The notes: generated from the sequence alone by a model not told the origin. A stretch of DNA of 64,000 bases from Budorcas taxicolor (GCF_023091745.1 NC_068910.1:42829272-42893271); one strand, 5' to 3'; shown: positions 20,860 to 32,838, counted from the stretch's first letter. A program made the numbers and translations.

Positions 20860-21003
20860 GTATCCTCCATCTCACAATGTGCATTAAAAGATATCAGTAC
20901 AAACTCTTCTCAGATCATTTCACCTCGGTGCTGTATCTCTGTCTCTCAATGTGCATTAAATGATATCAGCACAGACTCTTCTCAGATCATTTCACCTCAG
21001 TGT
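20860..21003 (+). repeat. 72-bp tandem duplication, two diverged units
   Basis: The unit with CAATGTGCATTAAA, GATATCAG and ACTCTTCTCAGATCATTTCA recurs with a 72-base offset (CAATGT at 20875 and 20947). Units differ at several positions (e.g. AAAAGATATCAGTACAAA versus AAATGATATCAGCACAGA). Confidence 0.92.
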
Positions 21004-21004
21004 T

Positions 21005-21433
21005 TTCTAATCTCTCTTTCTGTTCTGAACTCAGAATCCACTGATCCTCTTTGAAATCTTGTCTGGTTGTTGACAATAACCTGTAACTTATGGATGCCCT
21101 GTGTGACAAACGTTTTATTGGAGAAGTCCCAAAGTGCTCAACTGGGGGAAAAAACACCTTTGAGGTTAAATCGAGGGTGGCAAGCACATTTAATACTGTG
21201 GACCAAATCTAATTGATTGCCTGGTACATTATTTTGAGAAGTACTGAAAGAGCTCATCCAGTCTCTACAGGAAATAAAGACAGAAGATTGATTAGCAATT
21301 TCTGTGTGGGTGTGCTGGGAGATGGGGGTAGAAAGCAGACTGCCAGAATGCACGCCTGGTCCTTGCTGTTGCTGAGATAAAAGGAATAGTGTTTAGAGCA
21401 GATTTAGAAAAGGGAGAGATTAAAGGGGTCTTT
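21005..21433. other. Unassigned stretch
   Basis: No gene or recognised repeat is seen; short contradictory minus-strand frames only. Confidence 0.5.
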
Positions 21434-21444
21434 GAGGGGTTAGG

Positions 21445-21633
21445 TGGTGGTTTAGTCGCTAAGTCTTGTGACCCCATGGACTGTAGCCCGCCAGGGTCCT
21501 CTGTCCATGAGATTCTCCAGGTAAGAATACTGGAGTGGGTTGCCATTTCCTTCTCCAGGGGATCTTCCTGATCCAGGAAATGACCTGTGTCTCCTGCATT
21601 ACAGGCAGATTCTTTCCCAACTGAGCTATAAGG
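21445..21633 (-). mobile_element. Bov-tA SINE with target-site duplication
   Basis: The reverse complement gives the tRNA head (GAGCTATAAG-type end at the right) and a BovA monomer. TSDs GAGGGGTTAGG (21434-21444) and GAGAGGTTAGG (21634-21644) differ by one base. Confidence 0.92.
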
Positions 21634-21774
21634 GAGAGGTTAGGAGCTACTCAAAAGAGTTTTCATATATTGAAGAATAAAGTGAAGTTGATATAATTTC
21701 CACCAAAAAAAAAAAATCCCTTAACTTCTCCTCTTCTATCCTTGCAAAAGTGAACAGACTAGGTTCAGATGCAG

Positions 21775-21775
<1 letters not shown>

Positions 21776-21830
<55 letters not shown>
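21776..21830. repeat. (CA)n microsatellite
   Basis: An ACACAC run of about 33 bases is interrupted by ATAT and followed by a second CA run. It is a likely length-polymorphic marker. Confidence 0.97.
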
Positions 21831-21831
<1 letters not shown>

Positions 21832-21834
21832 ATC

Positions 21835-22822
21835 GAACAATCCCATCCTGCAAAGAAAAAAACAGATAAGCTAAAATATCACAGTTTTAAAAAGTCATTA
21901 GAAAGCATGGACACAAATATAAATGAACTAAATTCAGAAAGTGATGTGCCCTTCATAGGACAGATAAATCTATAGCTGCTCCATACTTGGTGAGACTGTG
22001 ACAGAAAGAGTAACCCTCCATAGAATGGGTAAGAGAAACTAGTTGAATTTCAAGCAAACTTTTAATAGCAGTATTTGGGCTACCAGGATGGATTAGAAGG
22101 CTTCCAAGTGGTGCCAGTGGTAAAGAATCTGCCTGCCAAAGTCACACCCGCAGAGAGGATCTGTACCCACTGTCTATCGCTTACACTGTGAGTCTTCAAT
22201 GCTTGGGGAGTAGTAGACTGAAAGCAGTGGATGGGAACTGAGAAGGAGAGCAGAGAGAAACCCATGCTGAGGTACATTAGGCTGAGACCTCTCTCCAAGT
22301 GCTGGATTCCCTCAGAAGAGCAGGAATGGGCAGGAGAGCTGAATGAAACCCTATGGTATAATGGAGAATATACCTAGTCTTTGTCCCTGATTCCTGGCAC
22401 AGAGCTTCAAAAACTCTTGGGATTTCCTGAGTGACAGAACTTTTTGTTAGGCTAATGAAGTGACTCATGGTGGACCCCTATAGAGCTTCAGAATGGGAGC
22501 TGGTCGCCCAAATAGCCAACCACATGTTTAGATAGTTGGAACTTTAGGTCAGCATGACCTCAAGGGGAGTGAGGGGGCTAGAGATTGAGTTCGATTATAT
22601 GGCCAATGATTTAATCCCTGCTGAAGCGAATGTATTGATTTTGCCTTCAAATAACTTGAAGCCAATGGTGAATTGAATGAAAGAAAGGATACAACAATAG
22701 CCAAAATACTGCTCTAATTTTGTATTATTCATCTCAACATATCCATTTGGTTCTTATTTCCATGTCTCCGCTTTAATTTCCCATTTATTCACGCACACTA
22801 TCCATCTTTGTCATTATCTTAA
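21835..22822. other. Mostly unassigned, with a short Bov-tA head fragment
   Basis: GGCTTCCAAGTGGTGCCAGT and GGTAAAGAATCTGCCTGCC at 22100-22140 match only the tRNA-derived head of Bov-tA. The rest of the SINE is absent. Elsewhere nothing is recognised. Confidence 0.55.
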
Positions 22823-22825
22823 AAA

Positions 22826-23160
22826 TTTTTTTTTTTATTTTTTGGTTGTGTTGGGTCTTTGCTGCTGCTTGTGGGCGTTTTCTAGCTGCAGAGAGCAGGG
22901 GCTACTCTCTAGCTGTGGTGTGTGTGCTTCTCATGGGGTAGCTCCTCTTGTTGCAGAGCACAGGTGCTTAGGCCCACAAGCTTCAGTACTTGCAGCACGT
23001 GAGCTCCATAGATGTGGCTCATGGACTGTAGAAGGCAGGCTTAGTAGATGGGCACACAGGCTTAGCTGCTCTGTAGCATGTGGAATCTTCCTGGACCAGG
23101 GACTGAACCTGTGTCCCCTGCCCTGGCAGGAGATTGTTATCCACTGTACCTCCAGGAAAA
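22826..23160 (-). mobile_element. CHR-type tRNA SINE
   Basis: This reads as a reverse-complement cetartiodactyl CHR element: poly-T at the left, GGTTGTGTTGGGTCTTTGCT, repeated GTGGC/GGGCTT blocks, then CCTGGACCAGGGACTGAACC (tRNA B-box side) and a tRNA-like end near CCACTGTACC. The copy is about 335 bp. Confidence 0.85.
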
Positions 23161-23375
23161 TCCTCCATTACATCTTTTAGCATCTTTGCCATAGTTATTT
23201 CAGTGTTCTTGTTTGATCTTTCCAACATCTGGGTTATCTTATGGTCTGCTTCTATTGACCATTTCCTCTTTGGACCATGGATCACATTTCTTGTTTTTTC
23301 ATATGACTTGCTATTGATTGCATGCTAAACATTTTATATTAAAGAACATAAAAATAAAAATACTGTTTATGTCAG

Positions 23376-25720
23376 GTCTCAGAAGGCAGGTCAGGTGATC
23401 TGGTATTCCCATCTCTTTAAGAATTTTCCACAGTTTGTTGTGATCCACACAGTCAAAGGCTTTTCTTGCTTTGCTTTTTCTATGATCCAGTGGATGTTGG
23501 TAATTTGATCTCTGGTTCCTCTGCCTTTTCTAAATCCAGCTGGAACATCTGGAAGTTCTCAGTTCATGTACTACTGGAGCCTCGCTTAGAGAATTTTGAG
23601 CATTAGTTTGCTAATGTGTAGGATGAGTGCAATTGTGTGGTAGTTTGAACATTCTTTGACATCACCTTTCTTTGGGACTGAAATGAAAACTGACCTTTTC
23701 CAGTCCTGCGGCCACTGCTGAGCTTTCCAAATTTGCTGGCATATTCAGTGCAGCACTTTCACAGCATCATCTTTCAGGATTTGAAATAGCTCAGCTGTAA
23801 TTCCATCACCTCCACTAGCTTTGTTCGTAGTGATGCTTCCTAAGGTCCACTTGACTTTGCACTCCAGGATGTCTGGCTCTGGGTGAGTGGTCACACAATC
23901 GTGGTTATCTGGGTCATGAAGATCTTTTTGGTATAGTTCTTCTGTGCATTCTTCCCACCTCTTCTTAATATCTTCTGCTTCTGTTAGGTCCATAGCATTT
24001 CTGTCCTTTATTGTGCCCATCTTTGCATGAAATGTTCCTTTGCTATCTCTAATTTTCTTGAAGAGATCTCTAGTCTTTCCAATACTATTGTTTTCCTCTA
24101 TTTCTTTGCACTGATCACTGAAGAAGGCTTTCTTATCTCTCCTTGCTATTCTTTGGAACTCTGCATTCAGATGAATCTATCTTTTCTTTTCTCCTTTGCC
24201 TTTTGCTTCTCTTCCTTTCTTAGCTATTTCTAAGTCTCCTCAGACAACCATTTTGTCTTTTTTGCATTTCTTCTTCTTGGGGATGGTTTTGATCACAGCC
24301 TCCTGTACAATGTTATGGACCTTCATCCATAGTACCTCAGGCACTCTATCAGATCTAATCCCATGAATCTATTTGTCACTTCCACTGTATAATCAATCAT
24401 AAGGGATTTGATTTAGGTCGTACCTGAATGGTGTAGTGGTTTTCCCTACTTTCTTCAATTTAAGTCTGAATTTGGCAATAAGGAGTTCATTATCTGAGCC
24501 ACAGTCAGCTCCCGGTTTTGTTTTCGCTGACTGTGTAGAGCGTCTCCATCTTTGGCTGCAAAGAATATAAACAATCTGTTTTTGGTATTGACTACCTGGT
24601 GATATTCAGGTGTAGAGTCGTCTCTTGTGTTTTTGGAAGAGGGTGTTTGCTATGACCAGTGCGTTCTCTTGGCAAAACTCTGTTAGTCTTTGCCCTGCTT
24701 CATTTTGTACTCAAAGGCCAAATTTGCCTGTTACTCCAGGTATCTCTTGACTTCCTACTTTTGCATTCCAGTCCTCTATGATGAAAAGGACATCTTTTTT
24801 GGTGTTAGTTCTAGAAGGTTTTGTAGGTTTTCATAGAACCATCCAACTTCAGCTTCTTTGGCATTAGTGGTTGGGGCATAGACTGGGATTACTGTGATAC
24901 TGAATGGTTTGCCTTAGAAACAAGCAGAGATCACTCTGTCGTTTTTGAGATTGTACCCAAGTACTGCATTTCAGACTCTTTTGTTGACTTTGAGGGCCCC
25001 TCCATTTCTTCTAAGGGATTCTTGCCCACAGTAGTAGATATAATGGTCATCTGAATTAAATTCACCCATTCCAGTCCATTTTAGCTCACTGATTCCTAAA
25101 ATGTCGACGTTCACTCTTGCCATCTCCTGTTTGACCACTTCCAATTTATCTTGATTCATGGACCTAACATTCCAGGTTCCTATGCAATACTGTTCTTTAC
25201 AGCACTGGACTTTACTTCCATCTCCAGTCAAATCCACAACTGGGTGTCATTTTCATTTTGGCTCAGCCTCTTCATTCTTTCTAGAGGTATTTCTCCACTC
25301 CTCTCCAGTAGCCATATGGCACCTACTGACCTGGGGAGTTCATCTTTCAGTTTCATATCTTTTGCCTTTTCATAAATTGGATTAAAGATTTACTGAGCGT
25401 GGCCCCGCCAATCAGAGCAAGACTCAGATTCCCCCACAGCCAGCCCAGTCCCTGCCATCAGGAAGCTTCCACAAGCCTTTTATCCTTATCCATCAGAGGG
25501 CAGAAAGAATGGAAACCACAATTACAGAAAATTAACTAAACTGATCACTTGGATCACAGCCTTGTCTAACTCAATGAAATTAGAAACCATGCCGTGTAGG
25601 GCCATCCAAGACGGATAGGTCATGGTGGAGAGTTCTGACAAAACATGGTCCACTGGAGAAGGGAATGGACTTCACTATTCTTGCCTTGAGAACCCCATGA
25701 ACAGTATGAAAAGGCAAAAA
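23376..25720 (-). mobile_element. BovB LINE with inverted 5' end and missing 3' end
   Basis: 23376-25374 is minus-strand BovB from the region upstream of the endonuclease to the start of RT. 25396-25719 is plus-strand BovB 5' UTR (CTTGCCTTGAGAACCCCATG, ending in ATGAACAGTATGAAAAGG). The two parts share a 15-base inverted copy of TATGAAAAGGCAAAA (25360-25374 minus, 25705-25719 plus), so they abut in the element map. The RT core and 3' tail are absent at the left end. An AAATAAATAAAT run follows the right end. Confidence 0.88.
24971..25237 (-). pseudogene. BovB APE-type endonuclease N-terminal relic
   Basis: This 88-codon frame carries the apurinic-endonuclease-like start of the BovB polyprotein. 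GTWNVRSMN includes the conserved metal-site Asn, and DILGISELKWTG the conserved Glu, followed by EFNSDDHYIYY. In RTE elements this domain nicks target DNA to prime reverse transcription. The frame is lost after NKRV, and the downstream sequence continues in other frames. 24020-23745 (minus) holds a further 91-codon piece of the linker with DLTEAEDIKKRWEECTEELY, which precedes RT. Confidence 0.88.
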
Positions 25721-25899
25721 TAAATAAATAAATAAATAAATCTGAAGGGAAAAATAAAAAAAATCTTTTAAATAAAGAGCTAGATATTCATATTAAAAAA
25801 GACCTTAACATCTTCCTTATTCTTATATACAAAAATTAAATTAAATGTAGCAAAATGTTAATAGTAAAATCTAGATGGAGATATAGGGGTTTTCACGGT

Positions 25900-27870
25900 A
25901 AAATTCTTTCCAGTTTTTATATACTTGGAACTTTTAAAATAAACTTTTTGAAAATATCAAGTTTAAGATGGAAAATATTTGTTTGAAGATCCTGAACCAT
26001 CAAATTTCTAGAAGAAATACAGAGTATCTTAACTACCTTGAGATAGTCAAAATTTATCTGACACACACACAAAAATCATTGGCCATAAAAAGAAAAATGT
26101 TAAACTGGGCTTCATCAAAATTAAAATTTTCTGCTTTTTTAAATATATCATTAAGCAAATGGATAAGCCACAAACTGTGGGGAAAAAAGTATTTATAGCT
26201 TAAATAGCTGATAGAAACTTGTGTCTATAATATACAAAGATATCATCAATTAAAAGATAAACCCAATTTTTTTAAAATGAGCAAATAATTTGAGATGTCA
26301 CTTTATCAATGAAGAAATGGACTATAAGAACATAAAAGATACTCAATATCATTAATTATCAAAAAATTAAAAATAAAGCCACAATGAGCTACCATTTCAC
26401 GTTCAATGGAATGCTGAAGTCCAAAGGACAGATAATATTCAGTTCCCTTCATTTGCTCAGAAGTATCCAACTCTTTGCAAGCCCGTGGATTACAGCACGC
26501 CAGGCTTCCCTGTCCATGACCAACTCCTGGAGCTTGCTCACACTCATGTCACATAGGTGATACCATCCAACCATCTCATCCTCTGTCATCCCCTTCTCCA
26601 CTTGCCTTCAATCTTTCCCAGTATCAGGGTCTTTTCCGATGAGTCAGTTCTTCACATCAGGTGGCCAAAGTATTGGAGCTTCACCTCCAGCATCAGTCCT
26701 TTCAATGAATATTCAGGACTGATTTCCTTTAGGATGGACTGGTTTGATCTCCTTGTAGTCCAAGGGATTCTCAACAGTCTTCTCCAACACCACAGTTCAA
26801 AAGCATCAATTCTTCAGTGCTCAGCTTTCTTTATGGTTCAACCTTCACATCCATACATGACTACTGGAAAAAACATAGCTTTGACTAGACAGACCTTTGT
26901 TGGCAAAGTGCTGTTTAGGTTGGTCATAGCTTTTCTTCCAAGGTGCAAGCATCTTTTAATTTCATGGCTGCAGTCACCATCTGCAGTGATTCTGGAGCCC
27001 AAGAAAATAAAGTCTCTCACCATTTCCATTGTGTCCCCATCTATTTGCCATGAAGTTATGGGATTGGATGCCATGATCTTAGTTATCTGAATGTTGAGCA
27101 AAGGTATGAAATAACGGGAATTCTTATACATCACTTGTGGGAGGCTACATGGTACCACCATTTTAGAGAACTGTTTGGAAGTTTCTAATTAAGTTAAGCA
27201 CAATATCTATACCCTCTTATCCAGCAATTCTACTATGTATTTACCCAAGACAAGTAAAAATAAATGTTCACAGAAAGAGTCACAGAAGATTCATAGTAAC
27301 CCTATTCACAAAAATAAAAAACTGGAAACATCTCCCATGTCCATCAAGAGGAGAATGGACAAAATCATAGTAGATTCATATGATGATTCATTAATCAACA
27401 GTTACTTACTCACAGTACCCAAAGAAGAAACAACCCAAGTGTCTGTCAACAGATAAATGGATAAACAAAACATACTATGCATATATGATGGAATATTATT
27501 CAGTATTTAAAAAGTTAAATTTTGACACACTATAATACACATATACCTTGAAAATATTCTACTAATTGAAGTAAGTCAGCAACTAAAGGACAAATATGAT
27601 TCCACTTAACATGAGGTACTTAGGATAAGCAAATTCACTGATCCAACAAGTAGACTAGAGGTTAACAGGGACTAGGGGAGAGAGGGTAATGAGGGTTGGT
27701 GTTTAACAGGGACAGAGTTTCAATTTGGGATGATGAAGAAGCTCTGGAAACAGTGCTGATGGTTGTACAATACTGTGAATGTACATGGTGTCACTGAACT
27801 GTGTACTTAAAATGGCTTACAAGGTAATTTTTTTTGTTATGTATGTTTTGCCACAATTTTAAAATGCAAA
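25900..27870 (+). mobile_element. L1M LINE, end of ORF2 and 3' UTR, interrupted by BovB
   Basis: ORF2-type sequence (AAACTGGGCTTCATCAAAAT, TCCAGCAATTCTACTATGTA, GATGGAATATTATTCAGTA) passes into a classic L1M 3' UTR: GTTTAACAGGGACAGAGTTT, GGATGATGAAGAAGCTCTGG, CACTGAACTGTGTACTTAAA. The BovB at 26438-27098 splits it. All frames are broken. Confidence 0.85.
26438..27098 (-). mobile_element. BovB 3' fragment in L1M
   Basis: The tail block at the left and minus-strand C-terminal sequence up to the KxKIMASNPITSW segment are present. Frames are broken; the ERRRID CpG codon is TGA (26814-26816, minus). The insertion separates two parts of one L1M copy. Confidence 0.9.
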
Positions 27871-28099
27871 GCAGAAATACTGGTTGGTATAGAAACTTTG
27901 GAATATTCAGATACTAAAAAGAAAAAAATCTAATCATTCATAATCTCTTACTATCTAGTCTATCAGTAACATGCTTTTGGAAAATTTTTTCCTGTCTCTG
28001 TCTGTGTGGTGTGTGAATGTGTGTGTGTGCTTCAAACAATTAAACACATCAATTTATATGTATCTCAAATCTTTTTTCTTCAGTGTCAGCTTCTGTATC

Positions 28100-28710
28100 T
28101 GAGAAATGGAGCCAATAAAGCAATACTTAATGTAGAAAAAATTAACTACTGATAAAAGCAGCAATCTAGATGAATTTAAAAATAACATTATGCCAAGTGA
28201 AAGAAGACAGACAGTACAGAATACATACTCTATGATTCTGTTCAAAGGAAATCCAAGCACAACCACAACTATTATGTAATGTCAGGAATCAGAAAGTATT
28301 TACAGGGACCCGGCAGCGGGTTCATCAGGAGGAACGTTCTGTGCTGGTGAAGATGTTCTGGATTTAGTTCTAGGTGCCAGTTACGCAGATGGATACTGCA
28401 ATGCACTGAAATTAATATCTGAGATCTGTACAATTTATTGTTAATTATCATAGAAAACTTTCTAAGTGAGTGGGTTGAAAACTAATCTATGGTAAAAGAG
28501 GTCAGAACAGTGGTTAACTCTGGAGGGCGGGCAGGAAGGAACTGACCAGGAACAATTGACCAGGAGCTTGCTGAAGTGCCAGATTGCTCCACACCTCGAT
28601 ACAGACGTGGCTTCACAATATCCTCGGCTGGACATCTCCCTGAGCTGTGCTCTTCATACTGATGCACTTTCTTGTACGTGAGTTACATCTCAACTGTGAA
28701 ACAGTGAGAG
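28100..28710 (+). mobile_element. L1M 3' UTR fragments
   Basis: CATTATGCCAAGTGAAAGAA and ACTCTATGATTCTGTTCAAA, then GATGTTCTGGATTTAGTTCT, then a second 3' UTR-like block (AGAACAGTGGTTAACTCTGG, GTGAGTTACATCTCAACTGT). These may be two L1M copies lying end to end. Confidence 0.7.
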
Positions 28711-28711
28711 G

Positions 28712-29490
28712 ACAGGATGCTCCCCCTCCAACCCTGGCTCATCTCAGAGGAGTCCAATGAGCTTGCGTGAGAACTGGCTGAGGGCCCACCCCAAAGATGG
28801 GGGGGGGGGCCTCCCTGCCGCAAAGAGAAAGGAAAGACAGCGGCTGCCAGTGCCCTGGAGAGAGAGCTAAAACACTCCAGACTTGATTCCTTAGTTTCCA
28901 CATCTAAGAAACTGAGATAATGTAATTTTTCTAAGCACAAGAAGAAAGGAGTCAAAATATCATTTAACCGCATTAGAACATGTGTAAAGCAATGCTCTTA
29001 CCAGAGTAATAACTAAATTAATGAGAAACATGACACTGAAAATTATTTTATTTTCTATTTCTATTACTACTTGATGAAGAACTGTTTCTCACATACTTAA
29101 AGCATGAGGAAGAGTAAGATTTTTTGCCAACTGCTGATGGGGATGTCCGGGAACTTCCAGGAATTATCTGGTTTCACTTGGAAATCACCCCATTCCTTTC
29201 CTTGATGAGTGTGTCCCTGGAGATGCTGCCCTTGAGAACAACTGCTTTTAGATCTAGAATGAAACAAAGAAAGCCTTTCCTGAGGAAAACAGGGGGAAGT
29301 TGGAAGAAAAGCTAAAAGGGGGCTAGTGGTGAGAATAATACCCATCTTTCCATTAGTTTCTGAGTGATGCCAAGGTTACCAGCATCCTCTCTTCCTGGAC
29401 CCAGGGCCCTCCCCGTGGGCTCTGGGTATAAAAGATGTGAGAATGATGTAATGTCTACAATGCCCCAGCACTGCAAAAAGGAAACACCAC
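28712..29490. other. Unassigned stretch
   Basis: A G-run lies at 28799-28810. No gene is recognised. Confidence 0.5.
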
Positions 29491-29542
29491 CATCTTAATC
29501 CAGATGACCAGCTAAAGATCCTGCAACCCCACACCTGGGTAT

Positions 29543-29807
29543 GCTGCTGCTGCTAAGTCGCTTCAGTCATGTCTGACTCTGTGGGACCCCATAGACGGCA
29601 GCCCACCAGGCTCCCCCGTTCCTGGGATTCTCCAGGCAAGAACACTGGAGTAGGTTGCCATTTGCTTCTCCAATGCATGCATGCATGCTAAGTCGCTTCA
29701 GTCGTGTCCAATTCTGTGCAACCCCATGGACAGCAGCCCACCAGGCTCCTCTGTCCAGAGGATTCTCCAGGCAAGAATACCGGAGTGTGTAGCCATTTCC
29801 TTCTCCA
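29543..29807 (-). mobile_element. Bov-A2 SINE with target-site duplication
   Basis: Two monomers lie on the minus strand with a (TGC)n tail at the left and an (ATGC)n run between monomers in place of the usual linker (29676-29690). The 12-bp TSD ACACCTGGGTAT is exact at 29531-29542 and 29808-29819. Confidence 0.95.
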
Positions 29808-30119
29808 ACACCTGGGTATATATCCAGACAAAACCATAATCCAAAAAGATACATGCACCCATATGTTCACAGCAGCACTATTCACAAAAGCCAAGACATG
29901 GTAACAATCTAAATGTCCATTGACAGATGAAAGGATAAGGAAGACGTGGTAAATACATACAACAGAATATCACTTGGTCATAAAAATGATGAAATATTGC
30001 CATTTGCAGCAACATGGATACAAATGATCATATTAAGTGAAGTCAGTCATAATGAGAAAGACAAATACCATGTGATATCATTTATATATGGAATCTAAAA
30101 TATGACAGAAATCAATCTA

Positions 30120-30335
30120 TCTAAGACAGGTGGCTCAGTAGAAAAAGAATCTGCCTGCAATGCAGGAGGCACAGGTTCAATCCTTGGGTAGTGATCTCCT
30201 GAAAGAGACCATGGTGACCCACTCCAGTATTCTTGCCTGCAGAATCCCATAGACAGAGGACCCTGGTAGGCTACAGTACACAGTGTTGCAAAGAGTTGGA
30301 CATGACTGAAGCAACTGAGCACGCATGCATGAATC
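30120..30335 (+). mobile_element. Bov-tA SINE in L1
   Basis: GGTGGCTCAGTAGAAAAAGA, AGGTTCAATCCTTGGGTAG (decayed B box) and a BovA monomer ending in GAAGCAACTGAGCACG split L1 3' UTR sequence. Confidence 0.9.
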
Positions 30336-30659
30336 AAAAACAGAATCACGTACAAAGAGAACAGAGGGGTGATGCTCAAGGGGTAGGAGGCTAGGGGAGG
30401 GATGGAGTGGGAGGTGGGATTAGCAGATGTGATAAACTTTTATATAGAGACTGGATGAACAACAAGGTCCTATTGCATAGCACAAAGAACTACATTCAAT
30501 ATCCTGTAATAAATGATAATGAAAAAGAATATTTTAAAAAGAATGTATGTACATGTATAACTGAATCACTTTGCTGTACAGCAGAAATTAACACAACACT
30601 GTAAATCAACTATACTTCATTTAAAAATATTATTTTAAAAAGTTAATTAAAAAAAAGCT

Positions 30660-31412
30660 AGAACTGGTTACCAACTAGTAATGTGATATATTCCACTGTT
30701 TTTTCAATAACTCACTGTTTAAAAAACCCACTCTTAGTTTGGTCCCCCTAGATGTTCTATTTTGTTTTATTTTATTCAATGCAAAGACCCCACTTTAACG
30801 TCGCTTAGCTGGGGAATGAAGAACCCTGCCTCAACCGTGTTTCTTTGCCAGGGAGGATGGTAGCCCGTGATGAGGTATGATAACCACCTGACCACTTGTC
30901 AGGACAAGAGGCTGTAAAGGTTCAGGAAATGCCAGTGACATCGTTTGAGTGGTGAGGACATCTGTCTTCTGCAGATGGGGCCAAAGGCTCCGCTCACTTC
31001 CCAGCCCAAGACAGACCAGCTTCAGAGAGACTCAATACCCTTGTGTCACAAAACAGACATCTCAGAGGTTCCGAAAGATCACCTCTATGGCCCCACTTCC
31101 CGTAGTCTGTCTTACCATATGCCAAGGATTGACTCACAGACAAGGTCCCAAGGAGAACAAAAAGACCCAGTGTGACAAATGCAGAACGGTCTGTGGGAAG
31201 CAGAGACCTGTGACCCTGCCTTGGGCATCTTGGATGGTGTTTTCAGAGCTCTGGTCTCAGTACTTTGCCCAAAGCCCGAGCTACTCCCACAGGCTATATC
31301 AGGAGGCGGTAGCTATTGTGCTCACTCTTCCATGTGAAGTCCCAGCTTTGCTTCATGCTAGCTCTACAACACTTTGCAAGTCACAAAAATCACTGAGCAT
31401 CAGTTTTCTCAT
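30660..31412. other. Unassigned stretch
   Basis: A 156-codon plus-strand frame (30949-31419) runs through it, but an overlapping frame in another phase covers the same bases and no motif is visible. It starts at a non-ATG codon and runs into the CHR SINE. Confidence 0.45.
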
Positions 31413-31417
31413 TATTT

Positions 31418-31576
31418 AAAAAGATTTTTATTTGGCTGTGCCAGGTCTTAGTTGCAACATGCGGGATTCTTAGTTGCAGCATATGGGAGATCTAGTTCCC
31501 TGACCAGGGATCAAACCCCGGCCCCCTGCTTTGGGAGCTCAGAGTCTTAGCCACTGGACCACCAGGGAAGTCCCAG
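31418..31576 (-). mobile_element. CHR-type tRNA SINE
   Basis: GATTTTTATTTGGCTGTGCC, GGTCTTAGTTGCAACATGCG, GACCAGGGATCAAACCCCGG (B-box side) and ACTGGACCACCAGGGAAGTC form a short CHR-family element on the minus strand. Confidence 0.85.
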
Positions 31577-31579
31577 TTT

Positions 31580-32112
31580 TTTCATTTTTAAAATGGTGAT
31601 AAGAATAACACCAAATTCTAATTGTTGGTATATGATAAATCAGATAGTCATACAAAAAAATAGTGCTTAGAGGAGATAAAGACCCTTTCACAAATGGTGA
31701 AACACAGAGAACCTTTCTGAAGTGTGGAACTGTGTGACACCATGAAAACCCAGATGGACCTGCTCTCACGAGTAGACCACTGCTATCACAGAATAAATGG
31801 TATGTGAACTCTGGAAGGAACCTGCCAGAAAACCCAGCCTAACTCATTTATGGATGCACTTTCATCCATTAGAGAAAGGAAGTCATTCACTCATCGATTC
31901 ATCCATGTTAAAACTGAGGACAGAGACCCTGACAGGTCTTTGCATTACCTGCCCTGCCTTTCCCCTTAGCTCCTGGCCTGGACAAAGTCTACACTCAGTA
32001 GACATCCACTGACTTTTGTTAACCTATCTGAGGACACAGAACTCAAAAGAGAAAAAGCTCAGACTAAAATTCCATTTTTTCTGACTTACAGAGAAGCAGG
32101 TGTTGAAATAGA
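31580..32112. other. Unassigned stretch
   Basis: No gene or further repeat is recognised. Confidence 0.5.
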
Positions 32113-32114
32113 TA

Positions 32115-32182
32115 AGAGGAATCCAGATCTTGGTTCAAACCTCTGCCCTGGAACTTGGGGACCTCAGACAAGTTATTTAATG
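32115..32182 (+). repeat. MIR SINE cut by BovB insertion
   Basis: GATCTTGGTTCAAACCTCTG and CAGACAAGTTATTTAATGTC match MIR. The element stops where BovB begins. Confidence 0.6.
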
Positions 32183-32838
32183 TCTTTGACTGTGTGGATC
32201 ACACTAAACTGTGGGAAACTCTGAAAGAGATGGGAATACCAGACCACCTGACCTGCCTCTTGAGAAACCTGTATGCAGGTCAGGAAGCAACAGTTAGAAC
32301 TGGACATGGAACAACAGACTGGTTCCAAATAGGAAAAGGAGTACGTCAAGGCTGTGTATTGTCACCCTGCTTATTTAACTTCTATGCAGAGTACATCATG
32401 AGAAACGCTGGGCTGGAGGAAGCACAAGCTGGAATCAAGATTGCCAGGAGAAATATCAATAACCTCAGATATGCAGATGACACCACCCTTATGGCAGCAA
32501 GTGAAGAAGAACTAAAGAGCCTCTTGATAAAAGTGAAAGAGGAGAGTGAAAAAGTTGGCTTAAAGCTCAACATTCAGAAAATGAAGATCATGCCATCAGG
32601 TCCCACCACTTCATGGGAAATAGATGGGGAAACAGTAGACACAGTGGCTGACTTTATTTTTCTGGGCTTCAAAATCACTGCAGATGGTGATTGCAGCCAT
32701 GAAATTAAAAGACGCTTACTCCTTGGAAGGAAAGTTACGACCAACCTAGACAGCATATTAAAAAGCAGAGACATTACTTTGTCAACAGGTCCGTCTAGTC
32801 AAGGCTACGGTTTTTCCAGTGGTCATGTATGGATGTGA
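32155..32838 (+). pseudogene. BovB reverse transcriptase relic with YADD box
   Basis: This 227-codon frame contains MGIPDHLTCLLRNLY, the GKGVRQG motif, SPCLFNFYAEYIM, the catalytic YADD box (32470-32481) and KITADGDCSHEIKRR. Near 32785-32790 a two-base loss after ACTTTGTCAACA shifts the frame, so the C-terminal part is missing from this protein. Downstream, the ERRRID codon is TGA at 32867-32869. The first about 9 codons are flanking MIR sequence, not BovB. The endonuclease is absent. The relic is inactive. Confidence 0.92.

Larger units (their letters stand above)
29495..30655 (+). mobile_element. Artiodactyl L1 3' end (L1-BT/L1 type), twice interrupted
   Basis: ATATGTTCACAGCAGCACTA, TAAATGTCCATTGACAGATG, GCAACATGGATACAAATGAT, then CAAGGTCCTATTGCATAGCA and CACTTTGCTGTACAGCAGAA plus GTAAATCAACTATACTTCA form the end of ORF2 and the 3' UTR. 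A Bov-A2 and a Bov-tA interrupt it. Confidence 0.9.

Noticed and set aside
21776..21830. CA run as a CRISPR-like or regulatory repeat
   Set aside because: It is a plain dinucleotide microsatellite.
30949..31419. 156-codon plus-strand frame as a gene
   Set aside because: Non-ATG start, no motif, a competing frame over the same bases, and it runs into a CHR SINE.
31418..31576. tRNA genes from tRNA-like heads of CHR and Bov-tA SINEs
   Set aside because: Only tRNA-derived promoter boxes remain; no complete cloverleaf can be formed, and each copy continues into a SINE body and tail.
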